Positions 1 to 8,117 of a DNA stretch of 40,393 nucleotides are shown here, one piece after another. Origin of the DNA: Acetobacteraceae bacterium (lineage in GTDB: Bacteria > Pseudomonadota > Alphaproteobacteria > Acetobacterales > Acetobacteraceae); the NCBI GenBank assembly GCA_030041255.1, contig JASHOF010000023.1, positions 1 to 40,393 of the forward strand, written 5' to 3'. Made by a program: the position numbers and the translations under genes. How positions within the stretch are numbered: position 1 is the first letter of the stretch; each line of letters starts with the position of its first letter. The notes under the pieces were generated by a model, which saw only the letters and a list, made by a program, of their open reading frames with translations, was not told the DNA's origin and did not search any database.

Positions 1-124
1 CGATGGCTTGCGCGATGTCGTCGCTCATATCCAGGAAGTCGGGCCGCGGCGGTTCCGCTATCATCTCGAGCTCGAAATCAGAAATGGGCGAACACCCCGC
101 ACCTGGACGGAAAGGTTGATGTGA
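1..124 (+). CDS. C-terminal end of an unrecognised protein (partial)
   Basis: The window opens inside an open frame whose first complete codon is at base 2 and which ends in TGA. About 40 residues are visible: a charged, amphipathic tail with a VAHIQEVGPRRFRYHLEL stretch, rich in Arg and Glu. The even codon composition and clean stop suggest a real gene end rather than a chance frame. It lies just before a methyltransferase remnant on the same strand, so both may belong to a surface-glycan or flagellar modification locus, but that is inference. I do not recognise the family. Confidence 0.45.
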   Translation, partial: DGLRDVVAHIQEVGPRRFRYHLELEIRNGRTPRTWTERLM

Positions 125-199
125 GTTCGGGAGAGCCGCTTCGCCTCGATCCGTGCCTGCTGCCGAGGGGATTCGCCTGCTGCATTTCCGGCCGACCGG

Positions 200-350
200 C
201 AGGTGGCCGGCTGCTCGATCGACATGAATATCGTTCCGCCCGAGATCGCCGCCATGGAGTTTTTCTGGAAGCGACTGGTGGCGGGCAGGGTCGTTCTGCC
301 GGATGATGACGCCTGGGCCACTCACCGGGCAGGGGCTCATCATACGCTGA
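200..350 (+). pseudogene. Remnant of a TylF-like class I SAM methyltransferase
   Basis: One frame reads IDMNIVPPEIAAMEFFWKRL followed by a VVL-DD segment. From my knowledge of the family, this matches the late core of TylF/macrocin-type O-methyltransferases (HIDMN-x-PEIAA-x-EFFW-x-RLVPGG-x-x-x-LDDY). A second frame, shifted relative to the first, then reads LTGQGLIIR and stops at TGA, which resembles the family's usual C-terminal PTGQGL motif. The stretch normally between the DDY motif and the TGQG tail is missing. The SAM-binding N-terminal half is absent, and no intact start was found. The simplest reading is an internal deletion plus frameshift in a once-functional gene. The function cannot be active from this fragment. 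Confidence 0.6.
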
Positions 351-370
351 GCGCGAATATCAGGCTGCGC

Positions 371-787
371 TCAACGGCGTGGCGGGGGCTGAGAGGAATC
401 CGGGGCGGATTGCGGCGAGCCCTGCGGGGTGGTTGTTGTCTCGGCGCTCGCAGGGGCAGGCGTAACGGGCATCGGTGACTGGTTGGCAGTGTAAGCGGCG
501 AGTTGCCGGGCGCTCGGGATCGAGTTGACGATGGTTCCGGCGTCGTTGCGGAAGTCGATCACGACGATGCCCTTCTCGGGATCGAGGGCAATCGAGGGGA
601 TTTGGGGGACGACCGCAGCAAGCGCGGGGCCCACCGGGGGTGCCGCCATGGCGGGCAGCTTCGTGTCCTGCGGTGTTGGTTGCACGGGTGGCAGCGGTGA
701 AGATGGCTGGATCGTCAAATCGCCTGGCATTGCCGATCCCCGGGAATGCTGACCGCCCGCGGGCGGGTCGTTGGGGCCGTGGGCCAT
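371..787 (-). CDS. Small Pro-rich protein with a FlaG-like core
   Basis: A 138-residue protein with long Pro/Ala/Gln/Ser-rich ends and one ordered segment at about residues 65-100: ALDPEKGIVVIDFRNDAG followed by TIVNSIPS. The pattern of a hydrophobic strand, a turn, then a hydrophobic segment ending in I-P is like the FlaG domain of flagellar proteins, but the match is by eye only. There is no signal peptide or membrane segment. An internal ATG at base 730 (MPGDLTIQ) is an alternative start that would trim 19 residues. Flagellar genes occur at the far right of the window, which is weak support. It may instead be a lineage-specific hypothetical protein. Confidence 0.5.
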   Translation of the reverse strand: MAHGPNDPPAGGQHSRGSAMPGDLTIQPSSPLPPVQPTPQDTKLPAMAAPPVGPALAAVVPQIPSIALDPEKGIVVIDFRNDAGTIVNSIPSARQLAAYTANQSPMPVTPAPASAETTTTPQGSPQSAPDSSQPPPRR

Positions 788-1189
788 CCTGGCGGCAGCC
801 TTTCCGCCCTCCTATCAGGACAACGTTGATGGCGGGTTAACGGAACTTTCCTTCAGGCCGCGACAACCATGCGAGTCGCAAGCCGGCACGCCTTGACCGG
901 GCCAACACAAGGGCCCTGCGGGACTGCCGGTAACCGCACCTCGGGGGCTCGGCAGCGCGTTGCAGCGGTCGGAAGCGTTCCGGGCACCTGTTCACATGCC
1001 TGACCGCGCGTGCCGGTAACCGGCAGTCCATGGCCGGGTCGGCGACAGCGGGCAAGGCAAGCCTTTTCCACAGGCCGGAAACGATCGGCCCTGTCGTCAA
1101 AGCTCGCGCAAAGTCGCCTGCAATGCGATATCAGAACGCGCTGCTGGATCAGCCGATGATGATCGCACGACAACCGAGGAGGAAGGAAA
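788..1189. other. Intergenic stretch without a supported gene
   Basis: About 400 bases between the divergent starts of the FlaG-like gene and the SnoaL-like gene. No frame here has convincing protein content. The only structure I see is a 12-base direct repeat, TGCCGGTAACCG, at 925-936 and 1011-1022; the second copy sits in a longer palindrome listed separately. Confidence 0.5.
1011..1025. promoter_or_regulatory. Palindrome TGCCGGTAACCGGCA, possible operator
   Basis: Arms of 7 bases, TGCCGGT and ACCGGCA, flank a single central A. A partial copy (TGCCGGTAACCG) lies 86 bases upstream in the same orientation. Position and symmetry suit a dimeric regulator acting on the SnoaL-like gene that starts at 1190, but no regulator can be assigned. 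Confidence 0.3.
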
Positions 1190-1738
1190 GTGGCACATTA
1201 CGATCTGGAAGCGCTCTGGGAGGCGCATTGCCGTTGCGAGTTCGAAACGCGCGACGTCGCTGCCACCATGGCCACCATGGTCGCCGAACCCTCTGTCAAT
1301 CACGTCCCGACCATGACCGGCGGAGTTGGGCATGACGAGGTCGAGCGGTTCTACAAATACCATTTCATCGGGGCGAACCCGCCCGATTTCCGGCTGACAC
1401 CCATCAGCCGGACGACCGGCGCCGACCGTCTCGTCGATGAATTCGTCATGGAGTTCACCCATACGACGGAGATCGACTGGATGCTGCCCGGCATTCCGCC
1501 CACGGGGCGGCAGGTCAGCGTTCCCGGTGTCGCGATCGTGCAGTTCGAGGGAGACAAGCTCGTCCACGAGCATATCTACTGGGATCAGGCCTCGGTCCTG
1601 GTGCAGATCGGGATGCTGGAGCCACGCGGCCTGCCTGTGGCCGGCGCGGAAGCCGCCCGCAAGGTTGCAGACCAGTCATTGCCGAGCAATGCTCTCATGG
1701 GAGACGCCTGGCGCAAAAGTGCCGGAAAGCCGATTTAG
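1190..1738 (+). CDS. SnoaL/NTF2-like family protein
   Basis: A 182-residue soluble protein with the cone-shaped NTF2-like fold pattern: an N-terminal helix (LEALWEAHCRCEFETRD), a HVPTMTGG-type loop, a G-x-x-x-VERFYKYHF helix, and C-terminal strands FVMEFTHT, VPGVAIVQFEGDKLVHEHIYWDQ. The last segment is typical of SnoaL-like polyketide-cyclase relatives and of carboxymethylenebutenolidase-associated members. The start is GTG, chosen because GAGGAGGAAG lies just upstream. The gene is monocistronic and converges on the PQQ dehydrogenase. The family includes enzymes and small-molecule binders, so the substrate is unknown. Confidence 0.8.
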   Translation: MAHYDLEALWEAHCRCEFETRDVAATMATMVAEPSVNHVPTMTGGVGHDEVERFYKYHFIGANPPDFRLTPISRTTGADRLVDEFVMEFTHTTEIDWMLPGIPPTGRQVSVPGVAIVQFEGDKLVHEHIYWDQASVLVQIGMLEPRGLPVAGAEAARKVADQSLPSNALMGDAWRKSAGKPI

Positions 1739-1745
1739 AGTGTGT

Positions 1746-1777
1746 CGTGCTTAACTGGAATCGCTCCGCGATTCCAG
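1746..1777. repeat. Palindromic intergenic element, left half plus core
   Basis: A hairpin with 9-base arms CTGGAATCG and CGATTCCAG and a 5-base loop, preceded by CGTGCTTAA. The same parts recur at 12509-12531, where the core is followed by the other flank (TCAAGCACG). The two copies look like complementary halves of one longer palindrome. It lies between two convergent genes, so it may also help end transcription, although no T-run follows. Confidence 0.5.
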
Positions 1778-1857
1778 GAGCAAGGCCCAGGCGCGATCGA
1801 GGGGCGCCTATATGACGCCAATGCCCCGCGAATCCGCCGCGCCTTGCGGCGTGCCGT

Positions 1858-3774
1858 TCACGGGCGGGGCGGAGGGGCGGGCTCGGCGGCGGGCGCCGGT
1901 TGCGTCGCCGACGGAGGGGTCAGCAGCGTCTTCAGGCGCTGGGCGATGAGCCGGACATCCTCCTCGCTCAGCAGGCCCGGGTAGAGGCGCGGCATCGGCG
2001 GCGGCACGTAGGCGAGGAAAGCCTCGAGCGCCTCGGGATTGCCGGCAAGCTGGGTCTGGCGCTCCAGGCTCGGGTAGGCCTTGCCCTGGGCTTCATTTCC
2101 GTGGCAGTATGAACAGGCGCTGAAATAAGTGTCGATCGCCTGCTCAGCCGGTGTCGCGCCGAGCCGTGGCAAAGGATCGAGCCGGACGATTCTCGGCGTA
2201 TCGCTGCCGTGCAGGCCGAAGATGCTCACCCGTAGAGGGCCGGCCACCCCTGCGGTGTTCAGCGTCGCGCCCCCGACCGCAGCGGCGATATACTGGATGC
2301 CATCCACCGCATAGCTGATCAGCCCGTTGTTGAGCGCGCCTCCCGCGTCGATCCGGTCAAGCACCGCCCCGGTCCTGGCATCGAGGGCGAGCAGGTTGCC
2401 GCGCACATCGCCGCCGAAAAGCAGGCCGCTCGCGGTCGGCACCAGCCCCGCAATGACCGGGGCCGCGGTGTGGTACCGCCACTCAATGTTGCCGTTGGCA
2501 CCGTCGATCGCGGTGATCTGGCCGCGCGGCGGGACACTGAAATTCCAGATTGGCGTCCCCCGGTGATCCTTGGTGGTGGCGAGCTGGAAGTAGTACCAGC
2601 ACCAATCGACCATGCCGGTGTACAGCATGCCGGTGTCGGGACTGTAGGCGGTGCCGTTCCACTCTGCCCCGCCCAGCGTGCCAGGGCAGACCAGGATGGG
2701 AGTCGTGCCGTACGGCCCGTCGTTGGCGCGGGTGGTCCCCGGCGTCGCGAAGACCAGATCGTGCGTGGCGCGGTCGATACCGTACACGAGACCGTTCTTG
2801 CCGGCGATGGCGAGCATCCGGCTGCCGTTTCGTGCCGTGTACAGGATCGGAGAGGTCCCGAGATCCCAGTCATGCTGGTCGTTCTGAACCCCCTGGTAAT
2901 ACCAGTTGAGCTGGCCGCCGGTCGCGCCCAGCGAGAGGACGGAGTTCGTGTAGAGATCGGCACCCAGGCGCTGCCCGGGCAGGTAGTCGGGGTACGGATT
3001 GGCGGCCGGGGCGAAGACTTCGCCGGTTGCCGGATCGAGCGAGGAGCTGGCCCAGAACCCGCCACCCGCCGGTGGAATCGAGGGCGGGTTGTGCCAGGTG
3101 TCGGCACCAGGTTCATGGCCGAGCGGAATCGTGTAGAAGCGCCACAGTTCCTTGCCGGTGCTGGCATCGAAGGCCATGAACCGGCCGCGTATTCCTTCGT
3201 CACTGACGCCGATGCCGATGAATACCTTGCCGTCCCATGCGATCGGCGTCGAGATGAACGTCTCGCCGTGCCCGATGGCATTGACCACGTCCCAGACGGG
3301 CTTGCCGGTTGCGGCGTCGAGCGCGATCAACTGGCCGTCACCCGTGCCGAAAAAAATCTTGCCGTCCCAGTAGCCAGAGCCGCGACTGCTGGGGTGGATG
3401 AAGCCAGATTCGTGGCCGCCGGGATGGCTGGACGGTCCCTTGAAGGCGATCACGTAGCGCCAGCGCAGCGCGCAGTCGGTGGCGTCGATGGCGTAGACGG
3501 CGCGGAACGTGTTGACATAAAGCGTGCGCCCGATCATCAGGAGGTCACTGGTGAAGATGGCGGTACCTGGCTCATCGAGCCGGACTTCACACACCTCCTT
3601 CATGGAACCGACATTCGCCGGCGTGATCTGATCGAGGGCGACGTAGCGCTGGCTCGAATAGTCCTTGTTCATGGTGAACCAGTCGCCCGGTGCTTGCGCC
3701 GTCGCGCTGATCGGCCATGTAAGCGAGGCCGCGAGGAGACAGAAGGTAACGAGACGACTGGTGGGAGAAGGCAT
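1858..3774 (-). CDS. PQQ-dependent dehydrogenase with C-terminal cytochrome c domain
   Basis: A 638-residue periplasmic quinohaemoprotein. A signal peptide (MPSPTSRLVTFCLLAASL..., likely cut after ATAQA) leads into a beta-propeller with repeated PQQ-type blades (for example YAIDATD, LIALDAATGKPVWD, FMAFDASTGKELWRF, LLALDARTGAVLD). The HDWDLGTSP segment corresponds to the conserved region with the catalytic Asp. The C-terminus carries a single haem site CSYCH (Cys554, Cys557, His558) and a likely Met ligand in PPPMPRL. It would oxidise an alcohol or aldehyde and pass electrons via its haem to the neighbouring cytochrome. An unusual point is that the adjacent Cys-Cys pair of many family members is absent (only a single Cys in DATDCALRW), and the usual GAE motif reads SDEG. 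The substrate is unknown. Confidence 0.88.
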   Translation of the reverse strand: MPSPTSRLVTFCLLAASLTWPISATAQAPGDWFTMNKDYSSQRYVALDQITPANVGSMKEVCEVRLDEPGTAIFTSDLLMIGRTLYVNTFRAVYAIDATDCALRWRYVIAFKGPSSHPGGHESGFIHPSSRGSGYWDGKIFFGTGDGQLIALDAATGKPVWDVVNAIGHGETFISTPIAWDGKVFIGIGVSDEGIRGRFMAFDASTGKELWRFYTIPLGHEPGADTWHNPPSIPPAGGGFWASSSLDPATGEVFAPAANPYPDYLPGQRLGADLYTNSVLSLGATGGQLNWYYQGVQNDQHDWDLGTSPILYTARNGSRMLAIAGKNGLVYGIDRATHDLVFATPGTTRANDGPYGTTPILVCPGTLGGAEWNGTAYSPDTGMLYTGMVDWCWYYFQLATTKDHRGTPIWNFSVPPRGQITAIDGANGNIEWRYHTAAPVIAGLVPTASGLLFGGDVRGNLLALDARTGAVLDRIDAGGALNNGLISYAVDGIQYIAAAVGGATLNTAGVAGPLRVSIFGLHGSDTPRIVRLDPLPRLGATPAEQAIDTYFSACSYCHGNEAQGKAYPSLERQTQLAGNPEALEAFLAYVPPPMPRLYPGLLSEEDVRLIAQRLKTLLTPPSATQPAPAAEPAPPPRP

Positions 3775-3803
3775 GGTTTACTCCCCTGCGGCCGGACGGC
3801 TGC

Positions 3804-4400
3804 CTACTGCGGGCAAGGAGCGCCGGCAGCGACCCATTGCTTGACGAGTTGGGTGAACGCATCACGCGGAATTGGCGGTACCGTGCGTTGCACGCCCTGG
3901 ATATTGCGGCCCGGCGACCAGGCCCAGGCGACGAACTGCCGATCGAAAGCGACGTGCTCGTAGATCTGCTCCGGCGAGCGATGTCCGTTGTCGGCCGGAT
4001 TGAGGAGGCGGTGGCAAAGCTGGCTGTCTGACAGCCCCTCCCAGCCCATGCTGAGCGGCGCCATGTGCCAATCGGGCCGGCCCGGGATGCCGGTGGCATT
4101 GTTGTTGGCCTCGCCGTGGCAGGAAGTGCATCGGGCCCATGGCAGGCCCCTGTCGTCCGACCCGCGGGTGATGAAATAAATGTGCGCGTGCCGATCATCG
4201 CCCTGGCGCGGGAAGTCCGTGACCGTGTGGCAGTTCAGGCAGCGTGGGCTCCTCAGCACCGTGGCGATGCGCGCGAACATCGCCGCCGGACCCGCCGGTG
4301 CGGCGCTTTGTTGCGCGCCGGCCATCCACGTAAACGTCAGAGCGCCCACAAGAATCATGGACACGGCGGCGTACAACCCCACGTTGCGGGGCGATCGCAT
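3804..4400 (-). CDS. Periplasmic di-haem cytochrome c
   Basis: A 198-residue protein with an N-terminal signal or anchor segment (VGLYAAVSMILVGALTF) and two haem-binding sites, CLNCH (Cys54, Cys57, His58) and CTSCH (Cys91, Cys94, His95). The spacing between the two sites and the lone Cys residues near the C-terminus (LCHRLL, APCPQ) do not match classical cytochrome c4. It starts 29 bases upstream of the PQQ dehydrogenase on the same strand, so the two are probably cotranscribed and this is the likely electron acceptor. The start has a strong CTGGAGGGGG ribosome site upstream. Confidence 0.82.
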   Translation of the reverse strand: MRSPRNVGLYAAVSMILVGALTFTWMAGAQQSAAPAGPAAMFARIATVLRSPRCLNCHTVTDFPRQGDDRHAHIYFITRGSDDRGLPWARCTSCHGEANNNATGIPGRPDWHMAPLSMGWEGLSDSQLCHRLLNPADNGHRSPEQIYEHVAFDRQFVAWAWSPGRNIQGVQRTVPPIPRDAFTQLVKQWVAAGAPCPQ

Positions 4401-4533
4401 ACGGGCCCCCTCCAGATTTTATCGTTGCGGCAAGACTATCCGGCTGGGGAGGCGCGCGCAAAGGTGCGGCAACGGGCGTGAAGTTGCACACTCTGCTCGA
4501 GCCGGCCGGCCGCCACCATCTGTCGCGGAACGC

Positions 4534-5490
4534 TCAAGCCGAGTCGAGGACGGGCCTGAACAGTGCGCCCAGGGCACTCAGTACCTGCCGTCGCGGCCCA
4601 TCCGGCGGCTCGGTGAGGGACAAGGCCATCTCATCGACAGCGAGACTGTGTTCCACGGGAAGCCGCAGCGCCCCGTGAGCCGGAGGGAGCGGCATGTCAA
4701 AAATTTCGGTACGGATCCATTCCGGCAGATGCTCCTGCAGCCGGCCCGCCTGGTTCTCCACGACGATATGGGCCGCTGCCGCCTCGAACCGCTGGCGCGC
4801 GACGACAGGGTCGGCCGCATGCGGGGCGAGACGCCAGCCGATGGTGCGCAAGGCTGTCAGAGTGCAGGCACTGTCGCGACACCAACTCAGGATGAACCCG
4901 TCGATGACTGCCGCGCGGTAGATTTGCACGCCGTTGAACACGAGATAGATCGGCCAGACCTGATGCGGGTGCATCACCGCATGGCCGTGCAGGCAGAGTT
5001 TGCCCTGCCCGACCGCAACGCAGCCGCGCGCACGGTAACCAAAGCCATCACCCAGCTCGAAACCGAGGCTGCCGTCCTTTGCCTGCAGATCGAGGAAGAA
5101 TCCGAACAGGCGAGGCATGCCGGTGAATGAGCTATGGATAAGCAGCCACAGCCCGCCATAGAGCGCGACGTGCTCGGTGAGTTCCGGCAACCGGGCGGCA
5201 TCGATCTCTGGTTCGGCTGTCCTGGGTGGCGGGATGCCGAGGCGCCTGGCGAAATCGGCGACCGTCAGGTCCCAATCGCTGCGGGAGAAGCCAACGATCT
5301 GCCGCCGCGCCAAATCGGTGAGGCGGACGATACTCTGATCGCCGGGGCGTATTCGGCCGGATGCCCAGCGGGCAGCCACGGATTTGTCCACCCCTACGGC
5401 CTGCGCGAGCTGCACACGGCTGAGGCTCAGCCGATCGCGGATCAGGCTGAGTTTCACGTCGAACTGATCAATTTCAGCCGATCGCGGCAT
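4534..5490 (-). CDS. Xre-like helix-turn-helix regulator with large C-terminal domain
   Basis: The first ~75 residues hold a helix-turn-helix of the lambda repressor type (LSLIRDRLSLSRVQLAQAVG, then VDKSVAARWASGRIRP). The remaining ~240 residues have no family I recognise and no catalytic motif; they are rich in hydrophobic strands and may bind a ligand. The start at MPRSAEIDQFD is preferred because the longer frame upstream (to 5610) is Pro/Arg-rich and unlike the rest. It lies 133 bases upstream of the cytochrome c gene on the same strand, so a role in controlling the PQQ dehydrogenase genes is plausible but inferred. CDS confidence is higher than functional confidence. Confidence 0.72.
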   Translation of the reverse strand: MPRSAEIDQFDVKLSLIRDRLSLSRVQLAQAVGVDKSVAARWASGRIRPGDQSIVRLTDLARRQIVGFSRSDWDLTVADFARRLGIPPPRTAEPEIDAARLPELTEHVALYGGLWLLIHSSFTGMPRLFGFFLDLQAKDGSLGFELGDGFGYRARGCVAVGQGKLCLHGHAVMHPHQVWPIYLVFNGVQIYRAAVIDGFILSWCRDSACTLTALRTIGWRLAPHAADPVVARQRFEAAAAHIVVENQAGRLQEHLPEWIRTEIFDMPLPPAHGALRLPVEHSLAVDEMALSLTEPPDGPRRQVLSALGALFRPVLDSA

Positions 5491-5720
5491 CGGTAGCGTG
5501 GCCTGCACCGCCAAGGGGGGACCTGGAAGGCTCTGAGCCGATCGTACAACACGCGCACGGGGCTGGAAAAGACGCTTGGGATCGCGCACCGGATTTCCCG
5601 ACGATGGCACCCCTCACGTGCGGATGGCAGCGATCTGCCGCCATGGCAACGGCCGAAGGGCCGCTGCAGATGTCCCGGTGGCGGGGTTCGCGGCCCCCGG
5701 GGAGGGCGGAACCGGGTAGT

Positions 5721-5760
5721 GGCGCCTTGTCCGGATGGATGCATCCGCGCTAAAGGCGCC
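5721..5760. repeat. Nested perfect inverted repeats upstream of tRNA-Leu
   Basis: Outer arms GGCGCCTT and AAGGCGCC enclose an inner hairpin CGGATG-GATG-CATCCG. The whole structure ends 19 bases before the tRNA. It overlaps the candidate promoter, so it could be an operator or cruciform, or a leader hairpin. No T-run follows. Confidence 0.45.
5727..5756 (+). promoter_or_regulatory. Candidate promoter for tRNA-Leu / tig
   Basis: TTGTCC, 18 bases, then TAAAGG. The same -35 hexamer and spacing occur before clpX (TTGTCC, 18 bases, TAGATT). The -10 match is weak. Predicted transcription would begin about 15-20 bases before the tRNA. Confidence 0.3.
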
Positions 5761-5779
5761 CGCTCACGCCGCACCGGGC

Positions 5780-5861
5780 GCGGGCGTGGTGGAACTGGCA
5801 GACACGCCAGATTTAGGTTCTGGTGGCGCAAGCCGTGGGGGTTCAAGTCCCTCCGCCCGCA
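5780..5861 (+). tRNA. tRNA-Leu (anticodon UAG)
   Basis: Acceptor arms GCGGGCG and CGCCCGC pair fully, with discriminator A. The anticodon stem CCAGA/TCTGG holds the loop TTTAGGT, giving UAG (reads CUN, Leu). The T arm GGGGG-TTCAAGT-CCCTC is canonical and a long variable arm is present as expected for class II Leu tRNA. The 3' CCA is not encoded. It lies directly upstream of tig, a common alphaproteobacterial arrangement. Confidence 0.96.
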
Positions 5862-5897
5862 GTGAGCCCCATTCCGGCGAGAAGGAACGATCCGACC

Positions 5898-7322
5898 ATG
5901 CAGGTGACTGAAACGCTCTCCGAGGGGCTCAGGCGCGGCTATACCGTAACCGTTCCTGCCGACGACCTTGAGGCACGCCGCAAGTCCAAGCTTGCCGAAC
6001 TCGGGCGGGGCCTGAATTTGCCCGGCTTCCGGCCGGGCAAGGTGCCTTCTTCGGTGGTGCGCCAGCGCTACGGCGCGGCCGTGATCAGCGAGGTCTTGCA
6101 GGAGTCCGTTCGGGAGGCCACCGATGCGATGCTGACCGAGCGCGGCCTGCGCCTCGCAACGCCGCCGAAGGTGGATGTCCTGGTGCCCGGGTTGGGACCG
6201 ACGGAAGCCCGAGACCTCGAATTCAAGGTCGAGCTGGAGGTGCTGCCTGAGATCAGGATGCCGGACTTCTCGGCCCTTCGTTTCACGCGGCTCAAGGCCG
6301 AGCCGGACGAAGCGACGATGACCCAGACGCTCGAGCGGATCGCCGCCAGCAGCGTCACCCTGGAGCCGATTGCGGAGGCGCGCGGGGCGGCCAAGGGCGA
6401 GGTGCTGACCGTGGACTTCGATGGGAAGATCGACGGCAAGCCGTTTCCCGGGAGCAGCGGCTCGAAGGTCCAGGTCGAAATCGGCGGCGCTTCCCTTGTA
6501 CCGGGCCTCTCCGAGCAACTCGACGGCATGCAGCCCGGGGAGGTTAGGGAAGCCAAGGTCGTCTTTCCGGGCGACTACCCGGCCGCCGATCTCGCGGGCA
6601 AAGAGGCGCTGTTCATAGTCACGGCGGCAGCGCTCTGGCGCCGCGTGGTGCCGCCGATCGACGATGAATTGGGGAAGAAGCTGGGGCTGGACGGGCTGGA
6701 TGCGCTCAAAGAAACGGTCAGGCGACAGATCCAGGGAGAGTATGACGGTGTGGCGCGCCTTCGGCTGCGGCGGGCGCTGATGGACGCTCTGGCCGGCTTG
6801 GCCGAGTTCAGCCCGCCGCAGTCGCTGGTCGATGCCGAGTTCGACGTAATCTGGAAGCGAGTCGAGGCGGAGCGGGAGGCCGGCAGGCAGGAGCCGGAGG
6901 ACAAGGAAAAGGACGTCGAGACGCTGAAGACTGAATACCGGGCGATCGCGGAACGGCGGGTCAAGCTGGCCCTGATGCTGGCCGAGGTCGGCCGGGTGAA
7001 CGGGATTTCGGTGACCGAGGACGAGATGGCCCGCGCGCTCCGGGCGGAGGCTCAGCGCTATCGGGGTCGGGAGTCGGAGGTGATGGAGTTCTACCGCCGC
7101 AACCCGCGTGCAGTCGAAGCCTTGCGCGGGCCGATCCTGGAGGAAAAGGTCATCGATTTCGTGCTCGAACTCGCCGAGGTCAGCGAGCAGACAGTGACCG
7201 TGAAAGAGCTGATGCAGGAGCCTTCCGGCGAGGTCGCCAGTGCCGAGGCCACGCCGCCTGGCGGGGAGACCGGGGGGGCGGGACAGGCGCCATTTGCATC
7301 GGCGGAAGGGCCGCCTATCTAA
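5898..7322 (+). CDS. tig: Trigger factor
   Basis: A 474-residue ribosome-associated chaperone and peptidyl-prolyl isomerase. The N-terminal ribosome-binding domain has the hallmark [19 protein letters not shown] (the family's GFRxGKxP signature). A central FKBP-type domain ([17 protein letters not shown], about residues 160-250) is followed by the helical C-terminal chaperone arms. The C-terminus carries an extra Gly/Pro/Ala-rich tail beyond the usual ~430-450 residues. The start ATG is preceded by GAGAAGGAACGA; an in-frame upstream start would run through the tRNA and is rejected. It precedes clpP and clpX as in most bacteria. Confidence 0.97.
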   Translation: MQVTETLSEGLRRGYTVTVPADDLEARRKSKLAELGRGLNLPGFRPGKVPSSVVRQRYGAAVISEVLQESVREATDAMLTERGLRLATPPKVDVLVPGLGPTEARDLEFKVELEVLPEIRMPDFSALRFTRLKAEPDEATMTQTLERIAASSVTLEPIAEARGAAKGEVLTVDFDGKIDGKPFPGSSGSKVQVEIGGASLVPGLSEQLDGMQPGEVREAKVVFPGDYPAADLAGKEALFIVTAAALWRRVVPPIDDELGKKLGLDGLDALKETVRRQIQGEYDGVARLRLRRALMDALAGLAEFSPPQSLVDAEFDVIWKRVEAEREAGRQEPEDKEKDVETLKTEYRAIAERRVKLALMLAEVGRVNGISVTEDEMARALRAEAQRYRGRESEVMEFYRRNPRAVEALRGPILEEKVIDFVLELAEVSEQTVTVKELMQEPSGEVASAEATPPGGETGGAGQAPFASAEGPPI

Positions 7323-7372
7323 GGCGCCGGGCAGCGGCCCTGCCGCGCCGGAAGAGAGCGAGAGGGAAGACG

Positions 7373-8020
7373 ATGGGCGAACGCGATGCCGCAGAGATTT
7401 ACGCGAACACCCTCGTGCCCATGGTGGTCGAGCAGACGGCACGAGGGGAACGGGCGTTCGACATCTATTCGCGCCTGCTCAAGGAGCGGATCATCTTCCT
7501 GACCGGCACCGTGTTCGACCAGGTAAGTGCCCTGATCTGCGCACAGCTTCTCTTCCTCGAGAGCGAGAACCCGAACAAGGACATCGCTTTTTACATCAAT
7601 AGTCCGGGAGGAGTGGTCTCCTCCGGGCTCGCCGTTTACGATACCATGCAATACATCCGCAGCCCGGTGAGCACGGTCTGCATCGGCCAGGCGGCCTCCA
7701 TGGGCAGCCTCTTGTTGTGCGCCGGAGCCAAGGGGAAGCGTTTCGCGCTGCCGAATGCCCGGATCATGGTGCATCAGCCTTCCGGCGGCGCGCAGGGACA
7801 GGCGACAGACATCGAGATTCAGGCTCGGGAAATTCTTACGCTCCGCAAACGGCTGAACGAGATCTATGTCCGTCACACCGGCCAGCCGATCGAGGCGATC
7901 GAACGAAGACTGGAACGCGACACCTACATGTCGGCCGAGGAGGCACGCGATTTCGGACTGGTCGACCAGGTGGTCGAGAACCGCCCGGTGCCGATGGAGG
8001 TGGTGGCGGCGAGGGGATGA
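7373..8020 (+). CDS. clpP: ATP-dependent Clp protease proteolytic subunit
   Basis: A 215-residue serine protease. The catalytic triad is visible as Ser109 in [10 protein letters not shown], His134 in MVHQPSGG and Asp183 in RDTYMS, each offset by 12 from the E. coli numbering. The N-terminal [21 protein letters not shown] segment and the SPGG turn are typical. It forms a double heptamer that docks with ClpX, encoded next. It lies 50 bases after tig and 97 before clpX. Confidence 0.98.
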   Translation: MGERDAAEIYANTLVPMVVEQTARGERAFDIYSRLLKERIIFLTGTVFDQVSALICAQLLFLESENPNKDIAFYINSPGGVVSSGLAVYDTMQYIRSPVSTVCIGQAASMGSLLLCAGAKGKRFALPNARIMVHQPSGGAQGQATDIEIQAREILTLRKRLNEIYVRHTGQPIEAIERRLERDTYMSAEEARDFGLVDQVVENRPVPMEVVAARG

Positions 8021-8048
8021 GGGAGGGGGGTCTTCCGGCCCGTTTCCC

Positions 8049-8078
8049 TTGTCCGACCCGGCCGCCGGACGGTAGATT
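8049..8078 (+). promoter_or_regulatory. Candidate promoter for clpX
   Basis: TTGTCC, an 18-base spacer, then TAGATT, located 40 bases before the clpX start. It matches the primary sigma consensus moderately (4 of 6 at -10) and shares its -35 hexamer with the candidate before tRNA-Leu. Confidence 0.3.
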
Positions 8079-8117
8079 GCAGGGTCCGGTCCCGAACGGG
8101 GCGGGGCAGGAGCAGCC

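Noticed and set aside
2470-3963. Plus-strand open frame of 497 codons
   Set aside because: Antisense to the PQQ dehydrogenase, whose motifs are clear.
5454-7442. Long minus-strand open frame of 662 codons
   Set aside because: It lies antisense to tig and the tRNA-Leu; its composition is Arg/Leu/Pro-rich and no motif is seen. GC-rich genes often leave open antisense frames.
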